NCBI GenBank assembly: GCA_037389465.1
Contig: JAZARR010000232.1
Coordinates: forward strand, 1-64,000
DNA from: Baylisascaris procyonis
Lineage: Eukaryota > Nematoda > Chromadorea > Rhabditida > Ascarididae
DNA length: 64,000 bases
Reading direction: 5' to 3'
Position numbers and translations under genes: made by a program. Position 1 is the stretch's first letter. The number at the start of each line of letters is the position of its first letter. The notes below the pieces were generated by a model. It saw only the letters and a list, made by a program, of their open reading frames with translations. It ran no database searches and was not told the origin of the DNA. This document shows, in pieces, positions 24,702-39,264 of the stretch.

Positions 24702-27700
24702 TCGTGTTGTGTTGTCGGGTATATTTGTCATGAGGTAATGAAGGCAAATGTTCGTGATGAGAATCGTTTAATTGGTGCACAAGAAAAACATTTAAATTAT
24801 CAACAAGACGGCTTCCATTTTATAAATAAAATAAACATTGGTTTTTAAAAGGTGCTGAAGTTTTTTAACGCAGAAATTCATGAGTTTTAATGCTCAAATA
24901 TTTATATTCAACAAGATCTAAACTCCAAAAAAAATCCATTATACATTTGAGCGTAGTGATGCGATCGATGAAAACGAGACATTTGGATTAAAATAATTAT
25001 GTTTGAATTAGAATAAGCAGCTGTCATTTCTTTCGATTGAGAATACCGAAATGATTGCAATGAATAAATGAGCGCTAATAAATGAACGAAATGCGTTGCT
25101 AAACGTTGATTATCTATAAGGCAGTGGGGTTTTTTAACAGATAATTCCAGGGAATCAGCTGTTCTTAAACTTGCTTAAACAAGAAACACTCATAATCTAC
25201 AACAAAATTTAATTTACAATAAGGTGTTGAAAAATTTCCACATGTGACTTAGGCCGGATTCGTAAAAAACGTCAGGATACCTTCCACAACAAGATGAACG
25301 ACGATAAAAAATGACTCCCAGTACTTGTGCATTTTTATGCATTTTTTTTTCACAGTCGACTGAGAAATTTTGTATGAAAAAAATTTTTTATGAAGTTATG
25401 ATAAAGGAACCATTGCGAAAATTTCTAAATTGCGAGAGGGAACCTGCCAAGAATCAACTGCAGTTCGGAGAAGCAGAGGGGGAGGGGAGGGAGGTGGTCG
25501 ACATGAGAATCAATATCATGCTTTATACTGATATCCCTCATTTTCGGACTGCAATACACATCGCATCTATACTCAAACTCTTGCAATAATAGCGCAAACA
25601 TGCATCTCTCATTGGCTTTAGTTTTGAATGCCCATAGAATGAAATACGATTCAATCACTGCAAGCACAACGATTGCCACTTTTTTTAAGCAAATAGATGT
25701 AAGCCCCAATCACATACGTATGTAAATGAGCGAAAAAAAATTGCTCTATGCAAGTATCTATGTAAGTGCGTCTGTATGATGAATCGAATGGAAGACATGC
25801 AAACGGATTGTTGATTAGGCACATGAATGCCATTTAAGTGTTGCTTTTATGAGCAATGAGTGCCTAGCTTAAGCATCACAAGTGAATGCATTTGGGTTGA
25901 TTGAATTAAGCATTCACCTTCAATAGCATGAAATTATTTGCATAACGTTATGTTAAGGTCAGAGTATTATTACACCAATTCTTTTATTTAATTTCAAATG
26001 AAATTAATTCAATCATCATAACCGCATTCGATAATATCACATTCATCGTTCTCCTAACTCGATGAAAACAATCAATTTTTATATATTTTCGCAAGTTCAT
26101 ATTTGCAAATTACATTATAGTAGTGTGTTGTTTTGTATGTATGCGTCTGTGTCTGTCTGTCTTTCTATCATTTGCAGCTCATGAATCAATAAAGATAAAT
26201 CAACGGAATGGTGAATAAAATATGCATCGCTGGTTAATCTTTCCAAATGATCGATTAAATTTGAAAAGAATTTCAAATATTTGAACGTATCAAAAATTAA
26301 AACGCATTTCAAGCCAATCAAATCATAAGAAGTAGGAACTTTTGCAGATTTGTAACAGCAATTTAGATCAATCAAAATATAAGAAGCTAATTGGGCATGT
26401 TCTATTATTTATTAGTGAAGAATAAAGTGATCGGAAAAACACAGGAAATGCAAGAACGCAAATTATGCTTAGCATTAGGGAGATGCTTATCCACTTATTT
26501 TGTCATGCAGGCTTTAATTTAGTCGTTTTGAGATGTTGAGTTGACAAAAAACTAGAGCCACTTGAAGAATCCACCTCATCTATTGAATGTTGCTGCAGTT
26601 GCCGATTTTCGCGATATATCACTCATCCTTCATGCGTGCATACGTAGACAGCATCCGCCGTCTTATACTAAAGCAACTCAAACTGACATCCCTTCCACCA
26701 CAAGAAACAACCTCTCAAAAACCACTAATGTTTGTGTAAAACAACGCAATTAAAAATTTGTCTAGATAAATCGATATGCAAACTGAAGCAAAAAGCCTCG
26801 TCACGATGTTGTTTATCAAAAACCGTTAGCCCTTGATCGATCTCTTCCCGACGGTAAGAAAATGTATAAATTACTTTTTTGGTCACTCTGGGTCTCATAA
26901 TGAAATCAACTTAGAAAAGCGTTTAGGTAGTCTCGAATACGAGGAAAAAATTCCACCATTAAAAGAGTAAAATTCCGCTGAGGATTCGAATTTTTCACTC
27001 ATTTATTTACTCTTTTTTCAATCAATTAACGCTACATTCGCTGCAACACGATCAGCATTTATCTTATTGATTATGCACTTTCGCAGATTTGCATTCTAAA
27101 TTTGCACATTACGATGACGTCACTGCATCTACAAAATATATCATAACGATGTCATGTCTGTGTGTCTACCTAAAAAAATTGAAGTTAAAGCTACGAAATT
27201 TAAGCATATGCTGGCTAAGGTAATCGGTCAAAAGAATAACCATAGTTATTTAAAGATCCTTAAAACTCTGCATACATTTCATAGCTGATTAGATTTTTTT
27301 TAAAGAGAAAATAGGTGAGTGAATTTAGGTTACCATGATGTGACTAAATACTGGTCATCTTGGATGGGGGAAAGGGGTTCAAGTTTCTTTCATTGCACGA
27401 AACTTTAGATGAAAGTTCAATTGCTGCAAAGCTTCTCGACACTCAACCACCCAAACTCATTAATTACATCCGTAAATCCCTTCGAAGTGATCCACCATAT
27501 TTGTGACGTGAAATGGCACTCGTTTATTTCTTTGAATGGCTTGTAAAGTGAAGCGGTTGATTATACTGCGAGGGTACAAAGATCACATTTATGTTTGCTA
27601 CCCTTTTGGGCATTAGTTTTACTAGTTGGCCATAACGCAAAGCCATAATTAGTCGGTGTGGCTTGCGTTCACTATCGATTTCAAACAATAGCAACCTTTT

Positions 27701-28440
27701 GCATTGTTCTTATGTTGTGTTGACAAATGCCGAATATATTGCCATACACTAATACTGAGAAGAGAAAATCTCATAATTTTTTGTGAGGATATAGTTATTT
27801 TAATCTATTAAATATTTTATTTTGTGAAAAAATCGTAGTTAATAATTCTAATGTGTAAAAAAAGAGAGATAGAGAAATTTATAGTGAGCAAAAAGATTGT
27901 GGAAAAAAAACTGAGAGATGAATATTGTAAAAAGAATGAAGAAAAAGTTCACAGCAAAAAACATCAGACTATTAGATGGAATAAGTTGTGTACTGATCGA
28001 AATATAAAAAAACAACGCAAATAAATAGTGAATATAAAAACGAGACGTAAATCTGACCGCTATTTTTTCTACCCCAAAACGTCGAAAAATGGTAATCGAT
28101 GAATGTGAATCATTGAGGTGAATTTTTAGTAGTAAAGAAATTTTTCGTTTTTTTTTTTTAATAAGAAACCTGAATAATATTATAGCTCTTTTTTTCAAAG
28201 CAATAAATATGCTAACATAAAAGCATGTTCATCAGTGATTTCTCATCATTAAATTTATTCTGCAAGCGCATTCATGTAAAATTCATGAAATTCAATCTTC
28301 AACTTGTATTCCTTTGACACATTCTACATGTGCAAAAAAAAGCTGCCAGACGGGATTAATTTATGCAGGTGAAAAGGTGTGAATCGTGAATATATATGCT
28401 CTAGAATTGGTGGTACACGTGCAGAAGGGGCGGTCTAATT

Positions 28441-28840
28441 GTGCGGCTTTATACTTTATAAGGACGTTGTGAGGACTGTACGCTGTAAAGACTGTACAAC
28501 GAGGGGGAAGGGGGAGAGGGATTGTATATTCTAGATGTGATTGTATATTCAGCTTCACATCGCATAGGCTGTGTGACAGAGGGCTACACACTGGAAAGTT
28601 TGTGTGCTGATTGTAGAGACGTGCAGAAAAGGCCTATACACTCTACAGTTTATGTGGAAGAAGGGCGTAGCTTGCGGCGTCTGTGCTAATAGAAGGCTGC
28701 ATTTTGTGTAGTTTTTGTGGAAGACGGCTGTAAATTACAAAGGCTATATGAAAGAATACTGCAAACTGTATGCTTGGTACGAAAAAGAGTTGAATCTTCT
28801 ATAGTTATGTAAAAAAAAAATGGCTGTACATTGCAAGGTG
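28441..28840. repeat. Degenerate minisatellite with about 30-45 bp unit
   Basis: Roughly ten diverged copies of a unit resembling GGCTGTACATT, then about ten variable bases, then AGTTTNTGTGGAAGA. Clear members start near 28567, 28591, 28631, 28663, 28695, 28725 and 28821, and weaker ones lie to the left. A G/A tract interrupts it at 28502-28520. GC content is higher than in the flanking intron. Confidence 0.6.
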
Positions 28841-31800
28841 TTTTTTTTTGGTATAGGTGATCATTGAAAAAGAAGAAGAAAGCGATCTATAAAAATGATT
28901 CTTGATATGAAGAAAAAAACGCTTGAAAGCTTAATTTATCGAATATAGATCAAACCACAATCGAGAATTTTGCATCGCGACAAAACACCCAGCATATTTC
29001 AGCATTATGCTTCCGCATAATATTGACAATTACAGTAATCAATAGATTTCCAAATGAACGACATTCGAAAATATGAAAATATTTCGTTTTATTAGAAATC
29101 AAAATGTTCGATTAAAAGATTTTTAATTGCTTTTTCACAGAGATTTGCATAAGGCTATCAAAATTAATCGATTTATTTATCCTTTTCTTCCCCTCATCTC
29201 CTTTAATAATACCCTCTTAGCATAAGTGAATTTGTGCTTAAAGGGATATATCTTATCGACATTTATGTCGAAAATATTAAAATTTAGGGAAGAAATATTG
29301 GCAAATAATGAAAAAAAATTTCAAGCATTCAAAGTTGAGAGATTTCTGCCTAATTACGGATGTAATCTTGCTCAGCACATTCCTAAATAACTGCAAAGTC
29401 GTAAAAATGAGAAAAGCGACTTAAATTTAGAAAACAACTGAAATCAAGTATCTTAGTTGTTCGGAAATAAGCCCTAAGGTTATCATTTTTTGCAAGGCTC
29501 GTGTGCGGAAGCGTATGAACGAATGTAGAGGGAAGTGTGGAGAAGGGGATAAGGTAAAGGTTTAAGTTAAATAATCGGAATATGAGTTTATCATGCGTTA
29601 TGAGCTACAAGAAAACTCAATGATTTCTCCAATAAGGCCTTATTGCAAGAGCTGTTTAACTTTGTCCCTCTCGTCGAAGATGTTTTAGAAAATTGAATTA
29701 AATCAACCATCTGAAAATACTCTAAGGGTGCGCAGTGCAGTAAAGTTCGAAGGTAGCCGAAATGAGCAAACGATTTCTATTATAACTGAAATTTTCAATT
29801 GAAAGGGCAACTCTCGTGCTGCTTATCAATTGACGATTTCTAGTTTTCAGCATACTGGCTTTCAGGAATATTATAGATTTTTGAGAATTAGTCTGAGATA
29901 CTATGAGAAATGAAAAAAGTTAAAAAATAAAGAAAATAGCTGAGAAAAACGAGAGAAAAAGCAGTGGAAGAAAATTTTCAAGAGGGAATTGTAAGCATTT
30001 ATCGATGATCGGTAGAAAATTCGATAAGCTCAGCAGAAAAATTTTTACAAGCAAAGAGATGCCATTTGATAGAAGCTAAAATAAAGAAGCCGTATTGTAA
30101 ACAAAGTGGGAATAAGCTGTGAATACTTTAAGCAAATAAAGCATTTAAAAAATTCGGTAAAGAAGCTTAGATCGATGGGTGATTAGCGATCACTCGATAA
30201 CCTTATCTTTTCGATGTCAATAATTAAATTGCTTGAGTAACCGAATTTTCAATAAAATACAAGTTTTTTTTTTAACATTTAATTTTACTACAAATTTTGC
30301 TTCAAAAGTTAATTTTACCTGGCGACGATTTTTCAAGTCGAATCTTATTATTTACCAGTAAGAGGGTAAAACCTGCAATCGGGGTGAGAATCACTTAATT
30401 GGTTCTAAAATTCTTGAAGCTGCGATATATCCCAATTGTTTTTATATAAGTATGTCAATGTATAATTCCTAGCCATTTTCTATTCTATGTACTTGCTAAT
30501 TAATAAAGCAGTTTCTAATCAACACTTGCGATTATTCAGCACGACTTGTTCTACTATGGAAACGATTGTCGGAAATATGAGAGAGCAGATGGCTGGGATA
30601 TGCCGTAGCCTAGAGAATTCTTATTCTTATCTGGTTGCAGAGTTTGCCCTTATATTAGTAAATAAAAAAATTACAAAAGAACTAGTGAAATAGTGAATGA
30701 GTGAAAAAAAGGAATAGATGTAAGGAATTATATGCAAAAAAAAAACGCCGAAAGGCAAGGTACAACCAAGCACATCAACAACAACGTAATCTTAAGTAGA
30801 AAGCTTAAATTGAATTTTTTTTCTGAAGCCTTTCACTGAGCGCTAACTATTTAGGCGTTTTGAAAGGAGCCGATTTACACATCTCAAAAAAAAACAATGA
30901 TATAATGAAAAATGATCAAAGTAAAGAAGCGCATTAAATGGATCGTGAAAAAGAAAAACCGTATAGCCAATTCTAAAAAATTTTTTTCCACTCATGATTG
31001 ACTAATTGATTCGGAAAATGGTCAAAAAAAAATAATTCAAAAATATCCGATGCGGTTTAATCGTGAACGAGCATATGAAAAACATGTGCTCACTACTAAT
31101 TCTTGAGAAAGAACATCAACAAAAAAATAATTAAATACAACTAATATTGCGATTAAAAAATTAATTTCATATTCATAAATTTTAAGTAATTTGAATTCTT
31201 AATATTGATCAGAAGTAAATAAACACATAACACAAACGCTGATTATGCAAAAAGCGCAAAAATTAAAAAAAGAAATTACCGAAAGATGCGCTTTCCATAT
31301 TCCTCTCATAGACTCTCTAATTGTTGCAAACATTAAAGAATACTTTCCATATTGATATCTACCTCTCTCTTTTATTTTGCATCCTTTTTAGAGCAGCAAT
31401 AGTGGAAGTTTGGGATGCAGATGCAAAACTTTGAGCTTTACCTGTGAAAGTTTTAGCCTCTAATTCGCTAAATATTGCTGTCTTTGAAATATGTAATCTT
31501 TTTCTAATTTTGAAAGAATATTCGAGTTACTTGGCGCCGTCTAGATTGACGTATGTTCCACTATCCCGTACAACGAACGTGTTCAATTTCGTTGATCTTT
31601 ACCGGTTTGTTCATAAATCAGTTCTTTAATCGATTGTTAATGACAGATAGATGAATTTATTGTAAAATACCTGAAAAAGTTGTTTTCCAACTGGAGAAAA
31701 TCTTTGATAAAATGTTTAAAAAATTATTATTGCTCAAAAAGCATCTCTTTTATTATTTGTAGAAGAGACCATGAAGAAAATTTTAAAAACACAAACAATG

Positions 31801-33584
31801 CTATATATTAAAAAAAAATTATGTTTATTTCAAAGGAAAATAAAGCAATACAAAAGGCAATATAGTGTAGGGAGGATTTATTTGATTAAATTATAAGTTG
31901 AATTGCAACAAACAACTCTATAGAGGATTAGAAATTTTCAGAGAAAACTGATTAGAATATGAAAGAAAAAATAGTTTTTGAAAATATTTTCTAAAGATTG
32001 GATCATTTTTTGGGCGAAAATTTCCACCATAGTGAAATTTTTACGGAATTTTCATAAAAACTGAACTGCTTTCGGAATAAAAAATTTCGCCCCAGCAATA
32101 TTTTCACGAATTAAAAAAAAACTTTACAGCATAATATGACCAATTTGTCGACAACAATGTTTACAATAATTTTTCATTTTCCAGAAATTTTGTTTTCAGA
32201 AAAAAAAAGTTTATTGACATGCGTAACCCCAATTAATCAATGAGTGAAAAACATAAATTATAGAGTTTATGTAGTTGCTTAGATCTTCAAAAATGAGAGA
32301 CAATTGGTAAATGAAACTCGTCTCATATTCTAGTAGATATTATATGATACGGCAAATACTGAATAAAACTTCCTGAAAACCCGCCCCATAGAAATTCAAG
32401 AATTCAGTGCCATAATTCGAACAAAAAATGGATATTTGATAACGAAATGAAATTTAATTTAATGTTGTGCTCTTCCACTCTAATCTGTCAAATATGCTCG
32501 ACCGAAACCAAAAATGAAGAATGACTCCTTAAGCGGTTGGCTTGTGATTTTATTGCAACGTTAAAGTTGTTCAGTTGAGTGCTGTAAATGAGAGCATGCG
32601 CATCGCAATCGATACAACGACGGCATCATTGAGAAGACGATGTATGTTGGGAACACTGTGATCACCTTGCGATTAGTGCACACAACAACACTCAAATACG
32701 CCAATATGTTCACATAAACTCTAGCTGGAGATGAAAGACAAAGAAAAGGTATTGGTAATCGGGAAAATGAGGAGAGGGTGGATGGGAGAAGAGAGGGGGT
32801 ACAAGAGGTATATCTAGTGTCCAGTTGTGATATACGATGAGCGAAAAAAAAAACAGCGAAATGGGGAATTGATGCGTTTTTATATCATAATTACCATATC
32901 ATAATTTTTGCCGATACATCAGTTTTTTTTTCGCTTTGATCAACGCTTCACTTGAATAATTTGTAAAAAGTCTATAAAACAGTTAATTTTCTCTGCACAA
33001 TTTGCCTCTCCTCACTTATGACATCTAGAAAAAAAAAGAAGCAAAATAAAATAAATAAATAAAATCACAAATAAAAAAATTAAACTAATTGGTTCCTTAA
33101 TCAAAGGAAACTGAAGAAATGTGCTGAACTCCGTAAAGATCCATTAGAGACAGATGATAATTGCAATAAAACAGAAATAAATAAAAAAAATTTAAAGCCG
33201 TTCTTTGAAATTATCATCCAACTCTCGAAAGAAACTTGCATTATTGGAATTAAAATTGAAGTAATTGAAAAACAAATAATTTTCGGCACGATACTCGAGG
33301 CAATAGCCCACCCTCAACATTGCTATATACGATGACGACTGCACAAAAAAAATGTGCCAAGTTATATGAAAACCGATTTCTCATTTTTGAAAAATCAAAA
33401 TTCAAAATCTGCGACCTCCTCGTCAATCATCCCTTCCCCTCCCCTCCGAAACAAGTTGATCAGGAATCTACAAATTATAAATCATGCAGCATACATTAAA
33501 AAACTGCGGCAAATTCAGTTTTTATATGGAATGGAAATCAATAAGGTATTGAACATCATCATATTGCCGACTGATATAGGTGAT

Positions 33585-33621
33585 AATCTTGCTCTAAATC
33601 TTGCTCTAATCTTGCTCTACA
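33585..33621. repeat. 12-bp tandem repeat, three copies
   Basis: Three copies of AATCTTGCTCTA, the last missing one base. An open frame crosses it but has no other support. Confidence 0.85.
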
Positions 33622-35139
33622 AAAATCTTCCTCTAAAGCCGAATAAGCTTAGCAACAATTATTAGAATCATAGTTTTTCACATAAACAACCACCAACTGA
33701 GAAATCAAAAAGTTCTGGCATAAATCAATCCAGTATATTCTTTACGAACGAAATGTTGAGTACAAAAAGAATTCGTAGTAATCAAAAGAAATAACAATCT
33801 CTCATTGATATTTAAATAACGCCATACTCTCATCGCTCATTTTCCCGTTCTCATTGGCAATTTTTGCTAATATCGATGTGAATGAGATGGCATATTTGAT
33901 ACAACTTACATTCCCAACGGAATTTAAAAAAAAATAAAATTAAAATCGAAAGATATTGACAAATTTCGCGCCATTTTCCACATTGTCTATGGAACAGCTA
34001 TTCCAAGCATCACGAGGAAGCGAGTAATAGTCGCCGGTAAATGACATCATAAGAAAGGAAGACGGCCACTGTTGAAGTAACCGCTGAATAACTGTTACAA
34101 CAAAAAAGATTTATGTTTCAGAACAAGGAAGTAATTAAACTAGGCTTAATCTCATCAAAAAATTCACCAATCCTCAATTAGAATGATGAAACAATATTTC
34201 ATCCTAGTGAAATTCGGCTAACATCATAGATGGATTTCAACGAAAGGAAAATTAAGATTTTTTTTTCTATTGCATAACAATCGTTTTCATAAATTACGAT
34301 CGAAAATATTTAATGAAAGCGATTGGTATTCGAATCACTCGATAAATCATTTATTATTTGAAACAATTGAAAATTTGAATTATTTGATGAATTTTTAAAA
34401 AGGATCATTCTGGATGCCATAAACAAATATTTAAACATTTCCCCTTTATTCGAATATTAAACGAAGTTCGTAGATAGTTTGCTTTGCTTAATATTCATAT
34501 TAAAGTCATTTGTGAATATAATGCAAATTACCATCCTATCGTTTAAACACACAACATTTTAAAACCCAAATAAATTAATAGTGTCTAAGGATATCGAATA
34601 CTGAAAGAAAGTGGGCAAAAAAATAAAAGCCATGAGGGAAAGCACTGTAGAAATCATCATACTAAGCCTTTAAATTAATTTAAAAACGGTATGTAGGTTT
34701 TTCATCGTCGCATTCTTATTGAGGATCCTCAATAAAGTCTAAAAAATCCTCACAAAACATAAAATTCACAAAGTTGTACATATAGGAATTCAAAGGTGAG
34801 ATTTATGTAAATTTTTTAATCAACCAACAGTTTAAATAATAATATTAAATATTTTCTAAAATGCTAACAACTATTATAAAATAAAAATGTTCACTAAGAA
34901 CAACAATGCAGAATGGGTTGTTGCTGTAATATTGCACATTTATAAGTGTCGGTACGAACGCATTGTGTTATTTGTTCGAAAACAAGACAACCGTTGCATA
35001 AGCATAATGACTTGATAACGATTCCTCACCAATGAATGCATCGTAACGTAAAAACAAAAAACCTTCAAACTCATAAAACTCTCAACAGAAATTTTTCGTT
35101 TACATATTTTCCCTTCAACATAAGTATTCGAAGTATGAC

Positions 35140-35378
35140 TGGATAGAAATTCAGCTTAACCGAATCCAACCTAGGTTTAATTGAATATAACCCCTATCAT
35201 TAAAGTCACCTCATTTCAACTGAATCTCACCTGAGCTTTGGCAAGCGCGACCATAATTCAACTGGACCTCGAATTTGACATATGTTTAACCAAATGCAAC
35301 CTAAGTTTATCGAAGCTATCCTCATTCTAGTCGGAGTTATTCGGATTCAAGTCCACTCAAGTTTAATGAGTCGAAGAA
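35140..35378. repeat. Degenerate tandem repeat with about 21-bp period
   Basis: About eleven diverged units of the form TTNAACTGAATCNAACCTAAG. The ACCT (or ACC) and GAA words recur every 20-23 bases through the block. No open frame spans it. Confidence 0.6.
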
Positions 35379-38153
35379 ATTACATTTGGCAGCAGTCACA
35401 ACACGAGCAAAGTTTCGACGTTTGCAATATGAGCGTGAAATAATTGCAATATTTTAGTTGTGCAAGTTTTTAAGTGTTCTTTTTCACATTCACAAATAAA
35501 TTTATTACATATATTGTTTAGTTTCATTTTGTCACTTTTTAAATCACTCATTGAAGCGAGATAATAAAAGCTGAAAAAAAAAACATTCACCACCTTAAAG
35601 AGGGATAAAAAAAATTGTGAAGGAGGAAAATTTGTGAAAATTCTATGAGGGAAATTTTAAATTTTTTTCCACTTTTATCAATTAAGATGGAACGAACTTC
35701 AGGCTGATGGCTAAACGGAAGTGCGCTTCCTCAAACATCCAAATGATTTTAGTTCGATTCACATGCCGTAAAAAAAAAACTAGTCTTGTAAATTGAAAAT
35801 GCTCTAAAGAGGCGGAACGTGCTGCAGGCATTTGCAAAGATCGATTTGTTCTACGAAAAGTGCATGAATGCATGCCCAAATTGCGTCGCCTTTGATGCTG
35901 TTTTCTCTCGAGAAATAATAGTTCAAGGGCAATTTAGCACAACATTCCTCTAGTGCTTGATCCCCCGCTTATACGCCTCAATACCTCATTTGAATAGCGC
36001 CTATCCAACAACCACTTAAAATTTGTACTTGAATGACAATTTCGCATTACAATAAAAAATAAATAAATGAGTCCTAAATGTGCATAAAAGAGTTTTGTGT
36101 CATAAAATATTTTTTTTTGTGCTCTAAAATACTTTTTTCAGTGTTGAACATTCACCAATAAATAGAAAATTGCTCTCAATAGATTGGCGTCGAATGCCCG
36201 GCAATAATTCATTCAATAACCTATCGAATTCAAATTAAAATGGGAAACAATTTTTATTTAATCATAAAAAAATTTTTGACAGTTCAATGAATTTTCTATG
36301 CGTCTCCGATTATTTGATGATGATATAAATAAGTACATAAATGAGAATTTTCTAAAGGGCGAAGAAGATGAAATGAGCAATGAAAAGAAAGAAAACTTAG
36401 CCATGCATAATCCATATAATCGATGCATCCCGAAAAACATTTGTTGTTTTTTTCAAATTTTTGAAATACGATTTTCTGGTTCATGAATATTCGAGAGACA
36501 TAATTGTGAAGGAATTTGCGAGTCATTAGCGGGGATTCCGATGATTTATACTTCATTTACCGAAAAAAAAAAAGTCATATTGCCTCAATTCGTTGGTGTA
36601 TTTCATGAAAAAGTGAGTAATGAAGAATTATCTGAGGCATCTTCGACCATGAATTTTCCAAAAAAAAGAAAAAACTCAAGTATGAAATTCTAACGGAAGT
36701 AATTTTGGTGATATGCTTTTGACTTTTATGAGCTTCATAGTAATTTTAAAAAATGCGAGCATCTAGCATTCACTGCATTTCATTTCAACTCTGAACTTAT
36801 TCGTTAAAGCAGCACAAACATCGATCGATATGAAATCGAAAGAAAACTCTATAGTTGTGAAATGATTTGCATCATGCTATGATTGAACGAAATAAATTAT
36901 ACATAAGAATTTAAAAACTTCAATTCCTCTATAAAAATTTAGAAAATCTAATGCATGCAAAGTTTGAAGAAAACTTTGTGCATGAAAACTTAAAAAAAAG
37001 ATTGAGTATGATCATATATCCCTCCAACTTGTAGTCCTTCCCTTAAATGTCATCAAATCTTTTTTTTTTACTTAGCATTCTATTGAATTTTAATTTTTTA
37101 ACTTATCACTCTAAGGTAACCCTTTCGGGAAGTGCTGCATCTATACTCTATGAAGGCTTACTTCTTATAGCTTTACGTCTTGTGTTTATGCTGATATTTT
37201 AGTGAAAAATTAGAGATATCCAATCGATTCGGCGATAGGTGTAGTGAACCTACGATTAAAGTTAAGAATTACATTTTCACTAATAGGTAATGGGAGCAGT
37301 TCCGTTGTTAAGTAATGGTTTTTTCATATGAGTTTTTCTTCGTTTTGCACCCTTCGCAACAATAATATCTCAAATTCAACAATGCCCCTGGGCTTATATA
37401 TGCCGAATTACAGCCTTATTTATAGACATCTATGAGAATTTCTCAGTGGAAACGATATTTCACCATTGCTTAAGATTCTTGAATTTTCGAAGATGAAAAA
37501 AGTGAATGCAGTTATAAATTGCTTCATTTCAAATGAGCCGACTAGAATTTCTGTGGATTTTTTTATTGCATTTGGATTAGGATAGGCACGCATTGAATTA
37601 CAAGGAGGCATTCGTTCCTCTTTATCTCCAATCTCGAATAAATTTCTATGTTCTAACCTCCTCATTCGTTCGCCTCTCCCACCTGAAGTGAATTAGTATA
37701 AAACCACCCCAATCATCTTAATGTATTAGATGCCAGAAATAGAATCATCAATCGCTAAACTTAATTTAATTTTAATAAAATCGATTATGAGTGATATTTT
37801 AAAACAATAGAGATTAGTATTTTCACTGATTGCGCAAATATTTCCCCACGATAAACGAAACGGATGTAAAGGGTAGAAGGGAATGGGGAGGGGTGAATGT
37901 GACTATGTGATGTGAATCGTTAGAAATAATCGACAACTAAAAGAGAATGTTCATAAAAACAATCACACGATGATTGATCATCGTGAAGCGTGTGCGATCG
38001 GAGAAGTGCTAGTAATATCGTTGTATCGCTCAACGTTCAACATCACTTCTTCATTTCACGTTCACCTTTCACACCGTTCATTAGTCCTTTTCGAATCTCA
38101 CAACGATTCTAATTATTTCAACGCTTATCAACTCATTCGATGAAATTTACAAA

Positions 38154-38154
<1 letters not shown>

Positions 38155-38203
<49 letters not shown>
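38155..38203. repeat. (TA)n microsatellite
   Basis: About 49 bp of uninterrupted TA dinucleotides within the long intron. Confidence 0.95.
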
Positions 38204-38205
<2 letters not shown>

Positions 38206-38743
38206 TTACCACTTGCAACAGTCATCTAATAACATCTAATATTCATACAGTTATTTAAGAAAAACTGTGAACGGTCAAATTATTCTTTATCTTCCGCTAA
38301 AGTAGTATTTTAAATTCCATTCAAGAATCAACGCTTACTTCAAAATGAATTTCCCATCACGAAAGAGCCAAAAGAGCAAACTTTAAGAGATATTAGAACA
38401 GTATTCAACCTTGCAGATAAATCGTTGCGTTAACGCTTTCCAATGCTAACAACATTGCTGTAGTTGAGGTAGATAAAAATCGAAAAAAAAATCGACGAAA
38501 AGTGAAATCACAAATGAAAAGTGAACAGGTGGCAGCCTAAGATCACGCAAACTTACGAAATGCTCGCAATGATCATTAATTATTACTTCGCATGAGGGCA
38601 AACCTGCGCTAACCGGAACACCTGTGAATTGGTGCGCGCAAGATGGCTTTCTAGGGGAAAGAAGAGTGAGTTGTATGGGTGCGGGTAGGGAAATTATCAC
38701 TTAAGACTTATTCACCTATCTCCGTTCTTATTCCTCAAAAAAA

Positions 38744-38789
38744 AACATCGATGAAAGAGTGGAAGTTATACCACTCTTTCATCGATGTT
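38744..38789. repeat. Perfect 19-bp inverted repeat with 8-base loop
   Basis: The left arm ACATCGATGAAAGAGTGG (38745-38762) is exactly complementary to the right arm (38771-38788), with one more A-T pair outside. The loop is AAGTTATA. The flanks are an A run and ordinary AT-rich sequence. It is too short and too perfect for a typical microRNA precursor. Confidence 0.9.
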
Positions 38790-39205
38790 CCCATTTCTCC
38801 GCATTCCCTACAACATCTCAATTCCATTCAGCATTAACGAAAGACCCGAGTAAAGTGTCCTTTGGGGTAATAAATAAAATTAGGCATTAAAGGATGACTC
38901 TCAGCATGAACAACACAATGATTTAAAGAAAACGATGAAAAGAGAACCGATTGCAATCTCACTGTGTTTCATCAATATATCACAACATGGAACACATATA
39001 TAACTAATCAGCTAAAAGAAATACCACATAATCTTGAATTAAACTTTAACTCTTCATCTAGACGTAAGTGTCATAGCTATCTTATTTTCACTAAAAATAG
39101 AATCAATCCTTTCAACATTCCCTATATTCTATGAACACAATGTTTCCGAGTGAACAGTACTGCTTTTTTTTTAATAATAAATTTTGCACTCTAAATGATC
39201 GAAAA

Positions 39206-39208
<3 letters not shown>

Positions 39209-39259
<51 letters not shown>
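39209..39259. repeat. (TA)n microsatellite
   Basis: About 51 bp of uninterrupted TA dinucleotides. Confidence 0.95.

Positions 39260-39264
<5 letters not shown>

Noticed and set aside
27848..28198. 116-codon minus-strand open frame
   Set aside because: Phe/Ile/Lys-rich translation of A/T-rich DNA, typical of chance.
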